Shown here: positions 11,255 through 21,788 of the stretch, piece by piece | Position numbering within the stretch: the stretch's first letter is position 1 | How the letters are laid out: each line of letters starts with the position of its first letter | DNA from: a cyanobacterium endosymbiont of Rhopalodia gibberula | GTDB taxonomy: Bacteria; Cyanobacteriota; Cyanobacteriia; Cyanobacteriales; Microcystaceae | Length of the DNA stretch: 64,000 nucleotides | Reading direction: 5' to 3' | Assembly: GCF_003574135.1 (NCBI RefSeq) | Contig: NZ_AP018341.1 | Coordinates: 434,001-498,000, forward strand | Notes under the pieces: generated by a model | Seen by the model: only the letters and a program-made list of their open reading frames with translations | What the model was told of the DNA's origin: nothing | Databases searched by the model: none | Program-made: the position numbers and the translations under genes

Positions 11255-11554
11255 CTATGCTCCCTTCTTTTTAAACATCTGCAACATACGGTCAGTCACT
11301 AAAAAACCACCCACAACGTTAATGATAGCGAGGCAAACGGCGATTAAACCCAAAATAACGGTAAAACTCCACTCTTTAGGTCCAGCAATTAATAAAGCCC
11401 CAACAACTGCAATACCTGAAATTGCATTAGCCCCTGACATTAGAGGAGTATGCAGAGTGGGGGGAACTTTATTAATTACCTCAAACCCCACAAATGAGGC
11501 TAAAACAAATACCACTAAACCAACCAACAGTCCAGTTGTCATAAATAATTTCAC
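11255..11554 (-). CDS. pntA2: NAD(P) transhydrogenase subunit alpha, membrane part
   Basis: 99 residues with three to four membrane spans, including [21 protein letters not shown], the hallmark of the membrane domain of PntA. In many cyanobacteria the alpha subunit is split into a soluble NAD-binding protein and this small membrane protein. It lies 94 bp after pntA1 and 6 bp before pntB, on the same strand. Confidence 0.95.
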   Translation of the reverse strand: MKLFMTTGLLVGLVVFVLASFVGFEVINKVPPTLHTPLMSGANAISGIAVVGALLIAGPKEWSFTVILGLIAVCLAIINVVGGFLVTDRMLQMFKKKGA

Positions 11555-11648
11555 TCCTAAGCAGAATTCAGGATTACGATATTGAGATAAAGAACTCTAA
11601 ACTTTATCTGTTAAAACTGTTGCCTTTTTCTTTCCCGATAGGCTAGCC

Positions 11649-12806
11649 TTAGGCTTTCACCAAACGGAGTAGAGCCTCTTTAACTTTGGGATGGCGTAAT
11701 TGTCCTTCGTGGGTAACACAAGCTCCATCGATTATGTCATCGTCGAAATTAAGCTGCATTACTCCATCTTTAACCAGGTATTTCACCAATGTTAAGAGGT
11801 TTTTTGCATAAACTTGACTTGCATTAACGGGAAGACTGGATGGTAAGTTCAAAGGGCCAATCACATGAACCCCGTTGTAACAAATATTTTTTCCAGGTTC
11901 AGTACAGGCGCAGTTACCTCCACGATCAGCTGCAATATCGACAATCACCGAGCCGACTTTCATTTCTGCGACCATTTCCTCCGAAACGATAACAGGAGCT
12001 CGTTTTCCTTGAACTTGAGCAGTTGTGATCACTACATCGGACTTTTTAACATGCTCAGTTAATACCTGACGAATAAGTTCTTGGGTATTCTGGGTAACTT
12101 CTTTGGCATAACCCCCTGTGGTGGTAGTATTTTCCTGTATAGGAATTTCCACAAATTTAGCCCCAACACTCTGTACTTCCTCTTTGACGGTGGGACGAAT
12201 ATCGAACGCTTCTACTACAGCTCCTAAACGACGCGCAGTGGCGATTGCTTGTAATCCGGCAACTCCTGCCCCAATTACTAAAACTTTGGCAGGAGGAATA
12301 GTTCCAGCCGCTGTTGTCATCATGGGAAACAGTCGGGGAAGAGAAGCTGAAGCGATTAGAACAGATTTATAACCGGCAATATTGGCTTGAGATGAAAGAG
12401 CATCCATACTTTGAGCGCGACTAGTACGAGGGATTAACTCCATGCTAAAAGCAGTGATTTGACGCTGTGCCAATTCCTGAATTTTTTCTGGGTTTCCCAG
12501 GGGGTCAAGGAAACTGATTATCTTAGCTCCTGATTTAAGCCAATCCATTTCCATTTTTCCATGCTGTTCCCCTGGAGGAGCAACTTTGAGGAGGATATCG
12601 GCTTCTCCCCACAGTTGTTCTGGAGAACTGATGACCTGTGCTCCAGCTGCCGTGTATTCAGCATCGGTAAAATGACCTCCGAGTCCTGCTCCTGATTGAA
12701 CCAACACCTCAAATCCTAATCTGATGAAACGGGCGACGGTATCGGGAACTAGAGCTACTCGCAATTCTCCTATTTCACTTTCCTTTGGAACAGCAATTTT
12801 GATCAT
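11649..12806 (-). CDS. pntA1: NAD(P) transhydrogenase subunit alpha, NAD-binding part
   Basis: 385 residues from the start chosen here. The product is the soluble domain I that binds NAD(H): it opens MIKIAVPKE, and has the Rossmann motif VLVIGAGVAGLQAIATARRLG and the mobile-loop region ENTTTTGGYAKEV. The frame is open to 12938, but the extra 44 residues do not resemble the family. The ATG at 12806-12804 has a good GGAAGG ribosome-binding site 9 bp upstream, which decides the start. First gene of pntA1-pntA2-pntB. Confidence 0.94.
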   Translation of the reverse strand: MIKIAVPKESEIGELRVALVPDTVARFIRLGFEVLVQSGAGLGGHFTDAEYTAAGAQVISSPEQLWGEADILLKVAPPGEQHGKMEMDWLKSGAKIISFLDPLGNPEKIQELAQRQITAFSMELIPRTSRAQSMDALSSQANIAGYKSVLIASASLPRLFPMMTTAAGTIPPAKVLVIGAGVAGLQAIATARRLGAVVEAFDIRPTVKEEVQSVGAKFVEIPIQENTTTTGGYAKEVTQNTQELIRQVLTEHVKKSDVVITTAQVQGKRAPVIVSEEMVAEMKVGSVIVDIAADRGGNCACTEPGKNICYNGVHVIGPLNLPSSLPVNASQVYAKNLLTLVKYLVKDGVMQLNFDDDIIDGACVTHEGQLRHPKVKEALLRLVKA

Positions 12807-13424
12807 GCTTAACCTTCCTTCTATACTGTTATCGGTTAAAAAGGGCATTGCTAGTATTTTGAGGGTTATTTCTTGGTTAAGAGCAAACCTTAAACCCTTC
12901 TTCGTTTTTGAAAATGTTTGCTTAATAAAGCTTAGCAAAACTTTATTAGTGTTTTCCCGTTAATGTAATTAACCATACTTTGATTGAGTTTTAAATAAAC
13001 TTTGATCCTAGTCTTGTACCATATATTTTAGTCTATGTAAATGTATATAACTATAAATTATAAATTTAAGTCGATAAAATTTTTCTTATTGTCTTACTAA
13101 GAAAAGAAATCTGTCATTAAATTTAATATCCACAAACTCCTCAATTTAATTTCTTTCAATAAAAGCTAAAGTTTTTGTTATTCAATCGTAATAAAATAAG
13201 TATAAATTAATGATTTAAAAGTTATTCTTTTGAGTAAAACATGTTATCATCAAGTCTGGCGACAAGGTTACTTAATTATTCATAAAAAGTAAAATTGCGT
13301 GTCTGCGTAGTCAAAAGTTGCTTGACTAGATAATTTTCAGGAATAAATATTAATTAATAAGTTCATTTATTCTGCAATAAATAACTTTTCAAGCTAATTA
13401 TCTTAGGAGTTTATAAAATAAATT
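12807..13424. other. divergent spacer between pntA1 and modA
   Basis: 618 bp with no gene. It should contain the divergent promoters of the pnt operon and modA. It is AT-rich and no operator could be assigned by eye. Confidence 0.5.
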
Positions 13425-14210
13425 ATGATTATAAATAGGAGAAGATTTATAGCTTTTAACTTAGCAATTTTGACGACGGCTTGTACAAATTATAACTTAT
13501 CTAAAAAACAACAAAAAATCAATTTAACTATCTCAGTTGCATCTAGTGTTCAAGATGTAATGAAGGATATTCAAGTACTTTATCGAAAGGAAAACCCAAA
13601 TGTTTATGTTAACTATAATTTTGGTTCTTCTGGTTCGTTGCAGCAACAAATTGAACAGGGGGCGCCAACTGATATTTTTCTTTCTGCAGCTCCTAAACAA
13701 ATGAATGCCTTGCAAAGAAAAAAGCTGCTGTTAACAGAAACTAGACGGAATTTACTAAAAAATAGAGTTGTTTTAATTGTTCTTAAAGAGATAGACAATA
13801 ATGTAACTTTCGAAAGCTTAAATAGAGCTGAGTTTAAAAAAATTGCTTTAGGAGACCCCGCAAGTGTTCCTGCTGGACAGTATGGAAAAGAAGTTTTAAG
13901 TTTTTTGGAACTATACAAAAAAATTGATTCTAAGTTAGTTTTTGGGAAAAATACCCGTCAGATTTTATTTTATGTGGAAACAGGTAATGTTGATGCAGGA
14001 TTAGTCTATAAAACTGATGTCAGAGTTTCTGACAAAGTTAAAATAGTAGATATAGCTCCTGAAAATTATCATTCTCCAATTATTTATCCTATTTCTGTTA
14101 TGAAACAAAGTAAACATCCAGAAGAAGCTAAAAAGTTTACAGAATTTCTTTTTAGTGAGAGAGCAAAAGATCTTTTTAAAAATTATGGATTTAGCTTAGT
14201 GAAAAATTAG
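13425..14210 (+). CDS. modA: molybdate ABC transporter substrate-binding protein
   Basis: 261 residues. A lipoprotein signal (RRRFIAFNLAILTTAC) is followed by a type II periplasmic binding fold. Family motifs include LTISVASSVQDVMKDI, YNFGSSGSLQQQIEQGAPTD, VFGKNTRQILFYVETGNVDAGLVYKTD and a C-terminal ALF-like FLFSERAKDLFKNYGF. It captures molybdate (or tungstate) for uptake, needed for the nitrogenase FeMo cofactor and nitrate reductase. No permease (modB) or ATPase (modC) is adjacent, so those must lie elsewhere or be lost. An AGGAG is present but about 15 nt before the ATG, rather far. Confidence 0.9.
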   Translation: MIINRRRFIAFNLAILTTACTNYNLSKKQQKINLTISVASSVQDVMKDIQVLYRKENPNVYVNYNFGSSGSLQQQIEQGAPTDIFLSAAPKQMNALQRKKLLLTETRRNLLKNRVVLIVLKEIDNNVTFESLNRAEFKKIALGDPASVPAGQYGKEVLSFLELYKKIDSKLVFGKNTRQILFYVETGNVDAGLVYKTDVRVSDKVKIVDIAPENYHSPIIYPISVMKQSKHPEEAKKFTEFLFSERAKDLFKNYGFSLVKN

Positions 14211-14237
14211 GGCAAGTATAAATCGATAAACCTTCTC

Positions 14238-15224
14238 CTATTCTAAGGTTTGCCAAACAATTTGGAGAAGTTCCTCTAATCTTGTTCGCGTTACTGCAGA
14301 AATAGTGATAATTGGGGATGAATTAAGATTTTTCAATTCTGTTTTAACGGTTTGAATAGTTTCTTCATCTACTGCATCTATTTTGTTAAGAGCAATAATC
14401 TGGGGACGATTGCTTAACCCTCTACCATAAGCGTTTAATTCCTCTTGAATAATCTTATAATCAGCGATCGGATTGGTAGAAGTTACATCTACTAAATGCA
14501 ATAACAGACGAGTTCGTTCAATATGACGCAGAAATTCATGTCCCAACCCGATTCCTTCATGAGCACCTTCAATTAACCCTGGAATATCTGCAAATACTGT
14601 CCCATCTCCTGTGGGTTTACGCACCACTCCTAAATTGGGAACCAAAGTAGTAAAAGGATAGTCTGCAATTTTAGGACGGGCTGCCGACAATGCAGCCATT
14701 AAGGTAGATTTCCCTGCGTTAGGTAAGCCGATAATCCCCACTTCGGCTAGTAATTTTAGTTCAAGACGTAACCAGCGATGTTCCCCTGGCAGTCCATCTA
14801 GGGCATAGTCGGGGGCGCGATTTTGGTTACTGAGAAAGTGTTTATTTCCTAATCCACCCTTACCTCCAGCCACTACGCAGAGGCTTTGTCTCTTTTCTAC
14901 TAAGTCTCCCAAAATTTCTTCAGTTTCTCTATCGTAGATGACAGTGCCACAAGGAACTTCTATGATACAGTCTTTGCCATTGGCTCCTGTCCGGTTGCTG
15001 GGACCGCCTCGTTTCCCATCATCAGCCTTAAAACGACGTGCATAAGAGAAGTCCAGTAAAGTTTGTAGGTTTTGATTAGCTACGAGAATAACTGAACCTC
15101 CCCATCCCCCATTACCCCCTGCAGGTCCTCCAGCCGGAACATATTTTTCCCGTCGGAAGGCAACTATACCATCTCCTCCTTTGCCTGCTTCAACTTCAAT
15201 CTCAGCGCGATCAATAAATTGCAT
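14238..15224 (-). CDS. obgE: Obg family GTPase
   Basis: 328 residues. The glycine-rich Obg fold (about 1-158, with [20 protein letters not shown] and GGKGGLGN) is followed by a GTPase domain with G1 [10 protein letters not shown]3 [10 protein letters not shown]4 NKID and G5 ISA. The family acts in late 50S ribosome assembly and stress signalling. It ends 27 bp from the modA stop, in convergent orientation. Complete, although it lacks the C-terminal extension found in some bacteria. Confidence 0.96.
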   Translation of the reverse strand: MQFIDRAEIEVEAGKGGDGIVAFRREKYVPAGGPAGGNGGWGGSVILVANQNLQTLLDFSYARRFKADDGKRGGPSNRTGANGKDCIIEVPCGTVIYDRETEEILGDLVEKRQSLCVVAGGKGGLGNKHFLSNQNRAPDYALDGLPGEHRWLRLELKLLAEVGIIGLPNAGKSTLMAALSAARPKIADYPFTTLVPNLGVVRKPTGDGTVFADIPGLIEGAHEGIGLGHEFLRHIERTRLLLHLVDVTSTNPIADYKIIQEELNAYGRGLSNRPQIIALNKIDAVDEETIQTVKTELKNLNSSPIITISAVTRTRLEELLQIVWQTLE

Positions 15225-15311
15225 AGAAAATTATCGTTTTAAGTCCCGAAATGTGTATTTCTTGAGGGTCAACACCCGTCGACCCCTACCTGAGTTTATT
15301 GTTTACTTATT

Positions 15312-16010
15312 CTAAACGTACTCTGAAATATCTTCTTTACAATTATCAGACAAATAGCATAAAGCACGAAAACGCAACCCGACTAGTTGTTCATAGAGAG
15401 GGTTAAGCTTACATAAAGCAGGAATGTGAACGATTTTATGTCCAAAAAGCTTAACGTCTCGTTCAAAGGGACATTGAGAAGGGACCATCTTACAAATAAA
15501 TCTAGCAAGGCGAGGGTCACTAATATCCATTCCATCAAGCCAATCCTTGAGGGGATGTAAGAGATCAGGATGGGGATGAGGAGGACTTGATAAAGAGACA
15601 GCTGCCCCGTCAGCTTGTGCTTGTGGGTGTTCTTTGAGAGCTTGGCACAAGGTATGTTCTAGGGATTTGAGGGCTTCTATCTTGAGTCCTAAAGCATCGC
15701 TAAATTGATGTAATAACTTTGCCTCGGAGGGGGAGTAAATCCCATCAGCAATTGCCACTAAAACGGCGGTTCTTAAGAAATTTTCAGCAGTATTTTCGTC
15801 AGGACCTAATGCTTTGGCCAATTTTTGGGGGGTGATCGCTCTAAAAGTTACATCCGTTGTATCTTCTAAGGCTAGATCTTGAGTAAGTTGAGAAATTAAA
15901 TCTTGTTCTTCAGGATCATAATGCCCGTCGGCCCAGGCAATAGTTAGTAAACCTTGTAACCAAGCAGAAATTTGAGTTTCAGTGTAAGAAGATTGAGCAA
16001 CGCCAGCCAT
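15312..16010 (-). CDS. TerB-like / Mo-dependent nitrogenase C-terminal domain protein
   Basis: 232 residues. The N-terminal half (about 10-125) is a TerB/DUF533-like helical domain with two repeats (TIAWADGHYDPEEQDLI and VAIADGIYSPSEAKLL) whose acidic residues may bind metal. The C-terminal half (about 150-232) matches the Mo-nitro_C domain: PSQCPFERDVKLFGHKIVHI, LCKLNPLYEQLVGLRFRALC. That domain is named for its occurrence with nitrogenase proteins and in cyanobacteria is often a stand-alone or TerB-fused protein near nif genes. The biochemical function is not established. Here it lies between an L,D-transpeptidase gene and obgE, away from any nif cluster in view. Confidence 0.85.
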   Translation of the reverse strand: MAGVAQSSYTETQISAWLQGLLTIAWADGHYDPEEQDLISQLTQDLALEDTTDVTFRAITPQKLAKALGPDENTAENFLRTAVLVAIADGIYSPSEAKLLHQFSDALGLKIEALKSLEHTLCQALKEHPQAQADGAAVSLSSPPHPHPDLLHPLKDWLDGMDISDPRLARFICKMVPSQCPFERDVKLFGHKIVHIPALCKLNPLYEQLVGLRFRALCYLSDNCKEDISEYV

Positions 16011-16121
16011 AATAATATTCTAACTAAACACATTAAGTAAGGGACGGAGACAGTCGATTGCACGATAAACAATTAGTTTTTTCTATCTCCCTCCCTTACG
16101 AGTTTAACTTTGCACGTCACC

Positions 16122-16721
16122 TTATGGTTGAACAATCACTGGAATTCCTTTATTTACCAATTTAAATAAAGCTTTTACATCAGCATTCCTCATACGAACA
16201 CAACCGTGAGAAACTGCTTGACCAATCAAATGTTCTCCAGGGGTTCCATGAAACCCAATATAATTCTTTCCGTTTGTCCAGAAGCCGATCCAACGTTCTC
16301 CGAGGGGACTGTTTGGCCCCGGCGCACTTATTTTTCCATTCCAAGGATTTTCCCATTTTGGGTTTTCTATCATTTGAATGACTTCAAATTCCCCTTGTGG
16401 AGTTTCCCACCCTTTTTTACCGATCGCTACTCGATAACTGGCCAATAATTGCTCATCTTGGTATGCGTAAACCTTACGCTCCTTTAATTTCAGTACTAAG
16501 TGCGTCGCTAATACTTTAGTTTCTGCCGGAGTTGTTTTGTCCGTTGGACTAACTTCTTCTAAAATAGCTGGCGCGATGGGAGAGGTAGGAGTTTTTGTAG
16601 TTTCTGCCTTTGATGGTACAGCCGCTTCCTCTGCACCGACCTGCTCATTGATCAGGGAGATAGGTAAAAAAAGACTCCCACTAGCCAAGATCAACGGTAT
16701 TAAAAGTTGTTTAAACTTCAT
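16122..16721 (-). CDS. L,D-transpeptidase (YkuD family)
   Basis: 199 residues from the chosen ATG. A Sec signal peptide (MKFKQLLIPLILASGSLFLP) is followed by a Pro/Thr-rich linker and a YkuD catalytic domain. The active-site motif reads HGTPGEHLIGQAVSHGCVRM, with Cys as nucleophile. The family forms 3-3 peptidoglycan crosslinks or anchors proteins to the wall. The frame is open 17 codons further upstream (to 16772), but the internal ATG places the signal peptide correctly. Confidence 0.92.
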   Translation of the reverse strand: MKFKQLLIPLILASGSLFLPISLINEQVGAEEAAVPSKAETTKTPTSPIAPAILEEVSPTDKTTPAETKVLATHLVLKLKERKVYAYQDEQLLASYRVAIGKKGWETPQGEFEVIQMIENPKWENPWNGKISAPGPNSPLGERWIGFWTNGKNYIGFHGTPGEHLIGQAVSHGCVRMRNADVKALFKLVNKGIPVIVQP

Positions 16722-16772
16722 TGTTTTATAAATTCTATGTAAACTTCCAATGTTTCTAAATAAAAATCGCAC

Positions 16773-17302
16773 CTAATCACCAATATTTTAAAATATATCT
16801 CAGACAATGAAATCTAAATTTAATATTATTTTTTCCATAGTTCCTTTTTTATCTTCCCAGCTTCACCTCATCTGTCCATTATGCAGTTTAGCAACTACGG
16901 TAATTCCTGCCGTCTTAATTTCTTCATTCTGTAGACTTTTGAGAGAACTAGCAACGGAGAAATGGTGTCAATGATTAGTTAGTAACTTTGTCTGTTCACT
17001 TTAAGGCGACGATCATAATTTTAATTAAAGCTGTTGCTTTTCTAGTCGCTGATTCAAGCATATCCAAAACATTGGCGGTACCGAGCTAGCAAAAACAGTC
17101 TCTAATTTTCGTAAAACGAAAGGCTTTTCATTGGTTTTACTTTAGCTAAATCGAGTTCCTTTTAATATTTTCTGGTCAGAATAAACGACGAAACTATAAA
17201 GTTTATCCGACTGAACAGACATAAAGCATAGACTTTTTTTGATAAGACATAGTACAATGACAGCCATTACTAAAAATTTCGGTGTGAGAGTTGATTTCAA
17301 TA
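16773..17302. other. spacer with possible gene remnant
   Basis: About 500 bp. On the minus strand around 16975-16860 a frame reads SLKSLQNEEIKTAGITVV and continues about a dozen codons before a stop. The segment looks like a fragment of a lost gene of unknown identity, since no start and no longer frame exist. The rest must hold the porin promoter. Confidence 0.4.
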
Positions 17303-18997
17303 ATGTTAAAGATTCAAAACATAATCCAATTTCCCCTAATTCTCCTAGGAATAATGATGATAACTTCATCTAATTCCCAGGCTTCTCCTTTACCTGAGCC
17401 ATCTAATCCCCAGGTTTTTTCTTTACCTAAGTTGCCTAAAAATAACTTAAGGCTGCAACAATTAAGTGATGGTTTCTTAGATAACACTGGTCGCCGTGAG
17501 CAGTTACAAGTAACCAGTGTTTCAGAGTTACAAGATGTTACTCCCACCCAATGGGCTTATGAAGCATTAAGGAAGTTAGTAGAACGCTATGGTTGCGTTA
17601 GTGGATATCCTGATCGCATTTTCAAAGGAAACAGAACCCTATCCCGTGATGAATTTGCTAGTGGGATAAATGCCTGTTTCGAGGATATGAAAGTCTTTTT
17701 AGAGAACAATACAGCGGTCTTGCGAGAAGATATAGAAAAATTAAAGCGTCTAGCGTACGAGTTTGAGGCAGAAACAGGCTCTTTGGGGTCACGAGTGAGA
17801 AATTTAGAGTCACGAATAGCATATGCTGAAAATCATCAGTCTTCCGTTACTACTCTTCTCACTGGTGAGGTAATCGTAGGGTTAACGGGGATCACTAGTG
17901 GAGAGAAAAACCAAGGTACTGAAGACATCTTTAAGGTAACTAACCTAGGGTATCGGGGACGACTGAAATTAAATACCACTTTTGACGGGGATGACTCACT
18001 TTATATCCGTTTTACAACAGGGACTGCACCGTCTTATCCTGACATCACAGAAACATTTGAAGGGAAATTAAGCTTTTCACAACCTGATGAGAGTGATTTA
18101 GCTATACAACTGATAATCTATGATTTTGCACTCGCAGAAAATGTGCGAATGTTTGTTGAACCAGTTGGAGGCGCTTTTGATGACTTTGTTCCCACAGTGA
18201 ACTTCCTTGATGGGGATGCGGCTTCTGGGGCATTATCTTCATTTGGCACTCGTAATCCCCTCTATTATATGCCCGGAGGGCCCGGTGTTGGTTTCCGAGG
18301 GCAGATTTTTGAAGTGTTTGAATGGAGTGGAGGTTATTTAGCCGACTTGGGTGCTAGTCCTGACTTGGGTGCAGGGATGTTTAATGGTCCCTATGGTGTG
18401 ATGGGACAATTGGCTTATGAACCCAATGATAATTTTAAAGTGGCGTTTACCTATCTGCATGGATATAACAATCTTGATTCAGGAACTGGTAGTCGTCGTT
18501 CTAATTTCCAAAGCTTTATTGAAGAAGAGTTCAAGGATTTTGGAGCCTCTGTTGATACAATTAATAATTCCTATAGAATGGAATTTAGTTGGCATATGTT
18601 TGATCAATTTGTCCTAGGTGCTTGGGGAGGCTTTACGACAACCAGAACCTTAGGGGCAATTGATTTAGGGAAAGATTTAGACCCCATAGGCAGAGGGAAT
18701 CTAGATATTTGGAACTGGTCGATGAGTTTAGCTTTTCCTGATGCTTTTTTTGAAGGAGATACTGCGGCAATTATTATTGGTATGGAACCTTGGGTTTCTA
18801 AGTCTAATCTCGTTTTACCTAACGGGTTAAGAAATAATGACCGCGATAGTTCTTTTCATGTGGAGGCAATCTATGAATATGCGATTAATGATAACATTTC
18901 AATTACCCCTGGCATAATTATCATTACTTCCCCTGATTATGACAACAGTAATGATTCTTTAGTTATTGGAACGATTCGCACAACTTTCACTTTCTAA
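17303..18997 (+). CDS. SLH-domain porin (OprB-type, iron-uptake porin family)
   Basis: 564 residues from the ATG at 17303; the frame can also start at a TTG 12 bp upstream. A signal peptide ends near SSNSQA. An SLH domain follows (about residues 75-125: TPTQWAYEALRKLVERYGCVSGYPD), then a short coiled coil, then a C-terminal beta-barrel ending in Phe (TIRTTFTF). This is the standard build of the major cyanobacterial outer-membrane porins, which let inorganic ions including iron through; the SLH part binds the peptidoglycan layer. No frameshift is seen. Confidence 0.9.
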   Translation: MLKIQNIIQFPLILLGIMMITSSNSQASPLPEPSNPQVFSLPKLPKNNLRLQQLSDGFLDNTGRREQLQVTSVSELQDVTPTQWAYEALRKLVERYGCVSGYPDRIFKGNRTLSRDEFASGINACFEDMKVFLENNTAVLREDIEKLKRLAYEFEAETGSLGSRVRNLESRIAYAENHQSSVTTLLTGEVIVGLTGITSGEKNQGTEDIFKVTNLGYRGRLKLNTTFDGDDSLYIRFTTGTAPSYPDITETFEGKLSFSQPDESDLAIQLIIYDFALAENVRMFVEPVGGAFDDFVPTVNFLDGDAASGALSSFGTRNPLYYMPGGPGVGFRGQIFEVFEWSGGYLADLGASPDLGAGMFNGPYGVMGQLAYEPNDNFKVAFTYLHGYNNLDSGTGSRRSNFQSFIEEEFKDFGASVDTINNSYRMEFSWHMFDQFVLGAWGGFTTTRTLGAIDLGKDLDPIGRGNLDIWNWSMSLAFPDAFFEGDTAAIIIGMEPWVSKSNLVLPNGLRNNDRDSSFHVEAIYEYAINDNISITPGIIIITSPDYDNSNDSLVIGTIRTTFTF

Positions 18998-19225
18998 TTA
19001 CTGTGGATAATTGACCCATACAGATTCTTTTTATAAAGAAAGGACTCTGAACAAAAATCAAAACTGAACTGGATTATCATTCAATAACAGTAATTATACT
19101 GAACCTATCTTATATAATTATTGTTATTGACATTTTGAAAATCTTATCATTAAGATAATTCGAGTTCCTGACGGTTAACTGGTTATTAACATTATTGTTA
19201 TTACCAAATTAAGCTTTCTTAAGAC

Positions 19226-19321
19226 ATGAAAAACTTTTGTTGTCCTAAGTTTGGTAAAGCCGGGATAGTTGCCGTTTTTATTCTTTCCTCTGGTTCCAGT
19301 TTTATCCATCTCTTTATTTAA
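19226..19321 (+). pseudogene. possible truncated membrane-protein ORF
   Basis: 31 codons from ATG to TAA. The reading has a charged start, then a hydrophobic span, and looks more protein-like than the surroundings. It has no good ribosome-binding site and nothing recognisable after the stop. It may be a broken N-terminus of a gene that followed the porin. Low confidence. Confidence 0.25.
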
Positions 19322-19532
19322 AATTATTCTACTTTTTGAGGTTCTTCTTCCTTAGAAGATGGATAAATCTTTGTACTCATTTTTATTCCTTATAATTTAC
19401 AGCCTTTCTTTTTACCTACAGATTTTATCGGAAGCTCATTTCGAACGTGATATTTTTATTCTTGTCTTTGCTCTTGTGCTGAAGAAGTTTTTGGTGCATG
19501 TCAACTTTGATAGTTCTTGCTCTTCTAATTCC

Positions 19533-19569
19533 GTTTGCTAGATACCAGCCTGCTTGGTATCTAGCAAAC
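19533..19569 (+). terminator. terminator-like hairpin, 15-bp perfect stem
   Basis: GTTTGCTAGATACCA (19533-19547) pairs exactly with 19555-19569 around a 7-nt loop (GCCTGCT). T-rich sequence follows on the plus strand. It lies 536 bp after the porin stop, so it could end a long porin transcript or a lost downstream gene. Confidence 0.55.
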
Positions 19570-20339
19570 ACTATTTCTTAATTATTTTTCTGTGTTTTTT
19601 TCTTTTAAAGTTCAATTATTTGGGACTCAAAAAAAGATAGCACAAAAATAGCTCTTCTAGACTTAATATGATAAATTAGCAGCCAACAAATTCTAAAACT
19701 CTTATTCTGAATATATTCTGTGAATACAGAGCTATTATTTCTATAAAGATCAGACTTTTTGATTCTTAGAGACCTTGCAGAGTAACACTTTTTTGTTTTC
19801 TATTTTTAAAAAATTTGGTTTATTTTGACTATAAAAATAAACTTATGTAAGTACTACAGTATTTTATCAGTTTTGCTATATTCTCGATAGTCAACCATAA
19901 AAATGAAAAAATCCATATTTTAAAAATGTTGTGCCAAATTAAGATTATAACTAATTTTTTCAGCATTAATGTACAAATATAATGAAACACAATAACTGTT
20001 TAAATCAGCAGATATACACCATCCATAAATATGTTCCCTTTCACTATCTATGATCAACATATTCACCCAAAAATATTAATAATCTCAACTTAATTTTTAA
20101 AAAGTATAATTTACATGAGAGGAGGTAACAAAAATTGATTGCTCTTGTTAAATTACTAACCCTAAATAAAGGGCAAGATAGGCAATTTTTATTTTTAATG
20201 TTTACAAAATACCGACTATCTATTGTCGAGCAAAATAAATAATCATGCCTCAAAAGTACTCTCTAAATAATTATTCGAGAATGAATGGGTTTATATTAAC
20301 AATACATATTTTATAAGGTATAAAAGACTAAATTATTCA

Positions 20340-21788
20340 CTACTTTAACGTTGGTTTTTGATTATGCCAATCAGTGGCTTGTTCATAAGCGTAGCCGACT
20401 TGAAATAGTTTACCCTCTTCTAAAACGTTTCCAATCAACTGTAAGCCAATAGGTAAGCCATTTTCGTCGAAACCGCAAGGAATACTCATTCCTGGAAGTC
20501 CGGCTAGATTAACGGGAATTGTCATTAAATCAGACATATACATACTCAGAGGATTATCTATTTTTTCGCCTGCTTTAAATGCTGTAGTAGGAGACGTAGG
20601 ACAAACTAAAACATCAACGGTTTCAAAGGCTTCATCAAAATCCTGTTTAATTAAAGTGCGAACTTTTTGCGCTTTTAAATAAAAAGCATCATAGTAACCT
20701 GCAGACAACGCATAAGTTCCAATCATAATGCGTCTTTTAACTTCAGGACCAAAGCCTTTAGCACGGGTTTTAGTGTACATTTCCAAAAGGTTTTCTGCTT
20801 CTTCTCGAATACCGTATTTAACCGCATCGTAACGAGCTAAATTAGCTGATGCTTCCGAGGGCGCAATGATATAATAGGCAGGTAAACCGTAGCGGAAGTG
20901 AGGACAAGAAACCTTCTTAACTTTTGCCCCCAATGTTTTTAATTGATCAATAGCGTTATTAACGGTTTTAGCCACTATGAGATCTAAACCTTCTTCAAAG
21001 GTTTCTTCAATAATGCCAACTGTTAACCCTTTTAAACTCCTTTTAAGAAAAGTAGTGTAATCCGGAATGGGAACATTAAGACTGGTGGAATCTTTAATGT
21101 CATAACCCGCAACCGCTCCCAATAAAATCGCTGCATCTTCAACACTTCTCGACAACGGACCGATTTGATCTAAAGATGATCCATAAGCGATTAACCCAAA
21201 CCGTGAGACTAGTCCATAAGTCGGTTTTAGTCCAACAACACCGCACAAAGAGGCCGGTTGGCGGATAGATCCTCCTGTATCCGAGCCTAAGGCAACGACG
21301 CACTCATCAGCTGCTACTGCCGCCGCGGACCCGCCAGAGGAACCACCTGGAATCCGTTCGAGATCCCAAGGGTTAGCAGTGACTTGATAGCTAGAATTTT
21401 CCGTAGAACTTCCCATAGCAAATTCATCTAAATTCGTTTTTCCTACCATAACTGCCCCCATTTCCTGTAATTTCTGAGTAACAGTAGATTCGTAGGGAGG
21501 AATAAAATTTCCTAATATTCTCGAGGCACAAGTAGTAGGAATACCTGCAGTGCAAAGATTATCTTTTATACCGATGGGAATGCCCGCTAACAGTCCAATT
21601 TCTTCTTTGGCTGCAATTCTTTTATCTACTGCCTTAGCAGTTTCTAAAGCGCGATTGGCGGTGACACAGAGAAAACTCTTGACCTTGGGTTCTATTACTT
21701 TGATGCGTTCTAACACTTCTATAGTAGTTTCGACAGCAGAACGTTCTTTGGTGATTAATTGTTTATGTAGTTTGCGGATAGATGTCAT
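20340..21788 (-). CDS. gatA: aspartyl/glutamyl-tRNA(Asn/Gln) amidotransferase subunit A
   Basis: 482 residues, normal for GatA. The amidase signature is intact, with a Lys-Ser-Ser triad at about K75 (PIGIKDNLC), S150 ([10 protein letters not shown]) and S174 ([12 protein letters not shown]). With GatB and GatC it converts Glu-tRNA(Gln) to Gln-tRNA(Gln), which is essential in cyanobacteria lacking glutaminyl-tRNA synthetase. It stands alone between long gene-free stretches. Confidence 0.97.
   Translation of the reverse strand: MTSIRKLHKQLITKERSAVETTIEVLERIKVIEPKVKSFLCVTANRALETAKAVDKRIAAKEEIGLLAGIPIGIKDNLCTAGIPTTCASRILGNFIPPYESTVTQKLQEMGAVMVGKTNLDEFAMGSSTENSSYQVTANPWDLERIPGGSSGGSAAAVAADECVVALGSDTGGSIRQPASLCGVVGLKPTYGLVSRFGLIAYGSSLDQIGPLSRSVEDAAILLGAVAGYDIKDSTSLNVPIPDYTTFLKRSLKGLTVGIIEETFEEGLDLIVAKTVNNAIDQLKTLGAKVKKVSCPHFRYGLPAYYIIAPSEASANLARYDAVKYGIREEAENLLEMYTKTRAKGFGPEVKRRIMIGTYALSAGYYDAFYLKAQKVRTLIKQDFDEAFETVDVLVCPTSPTTAFKAGEKIDNPLSMYMSDLMTIPVNLAGLPGMSIPCGFDENGLPIGLQLIGNVLEEGKLFQVGYAYEQATDWHNQKPTLK

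Larger units (their letters stand above)
18998..20339. other. 1.3-kb spacer with one hairpin
   Basis: No convincing gene. A 31-codon plus-strand frame at 19226-19321 (starting MKNFCCPKFGKAGIVAVFIL) looks like the start of a membrane-anchored protein that is cut short by a stop. Larger frames at 19359-19541 and 20044-20253 have random AT-rich composition. A terminator-like hairpin lies at 19533-19569. Confidence 0.5.

Noticed and set aside
12807-12938. N-terminal extension of pntA1 to 12938
   Set aside because: The extra 44 residues do not resemble the family, and the internal ATG has a clear ribosome-binding site.
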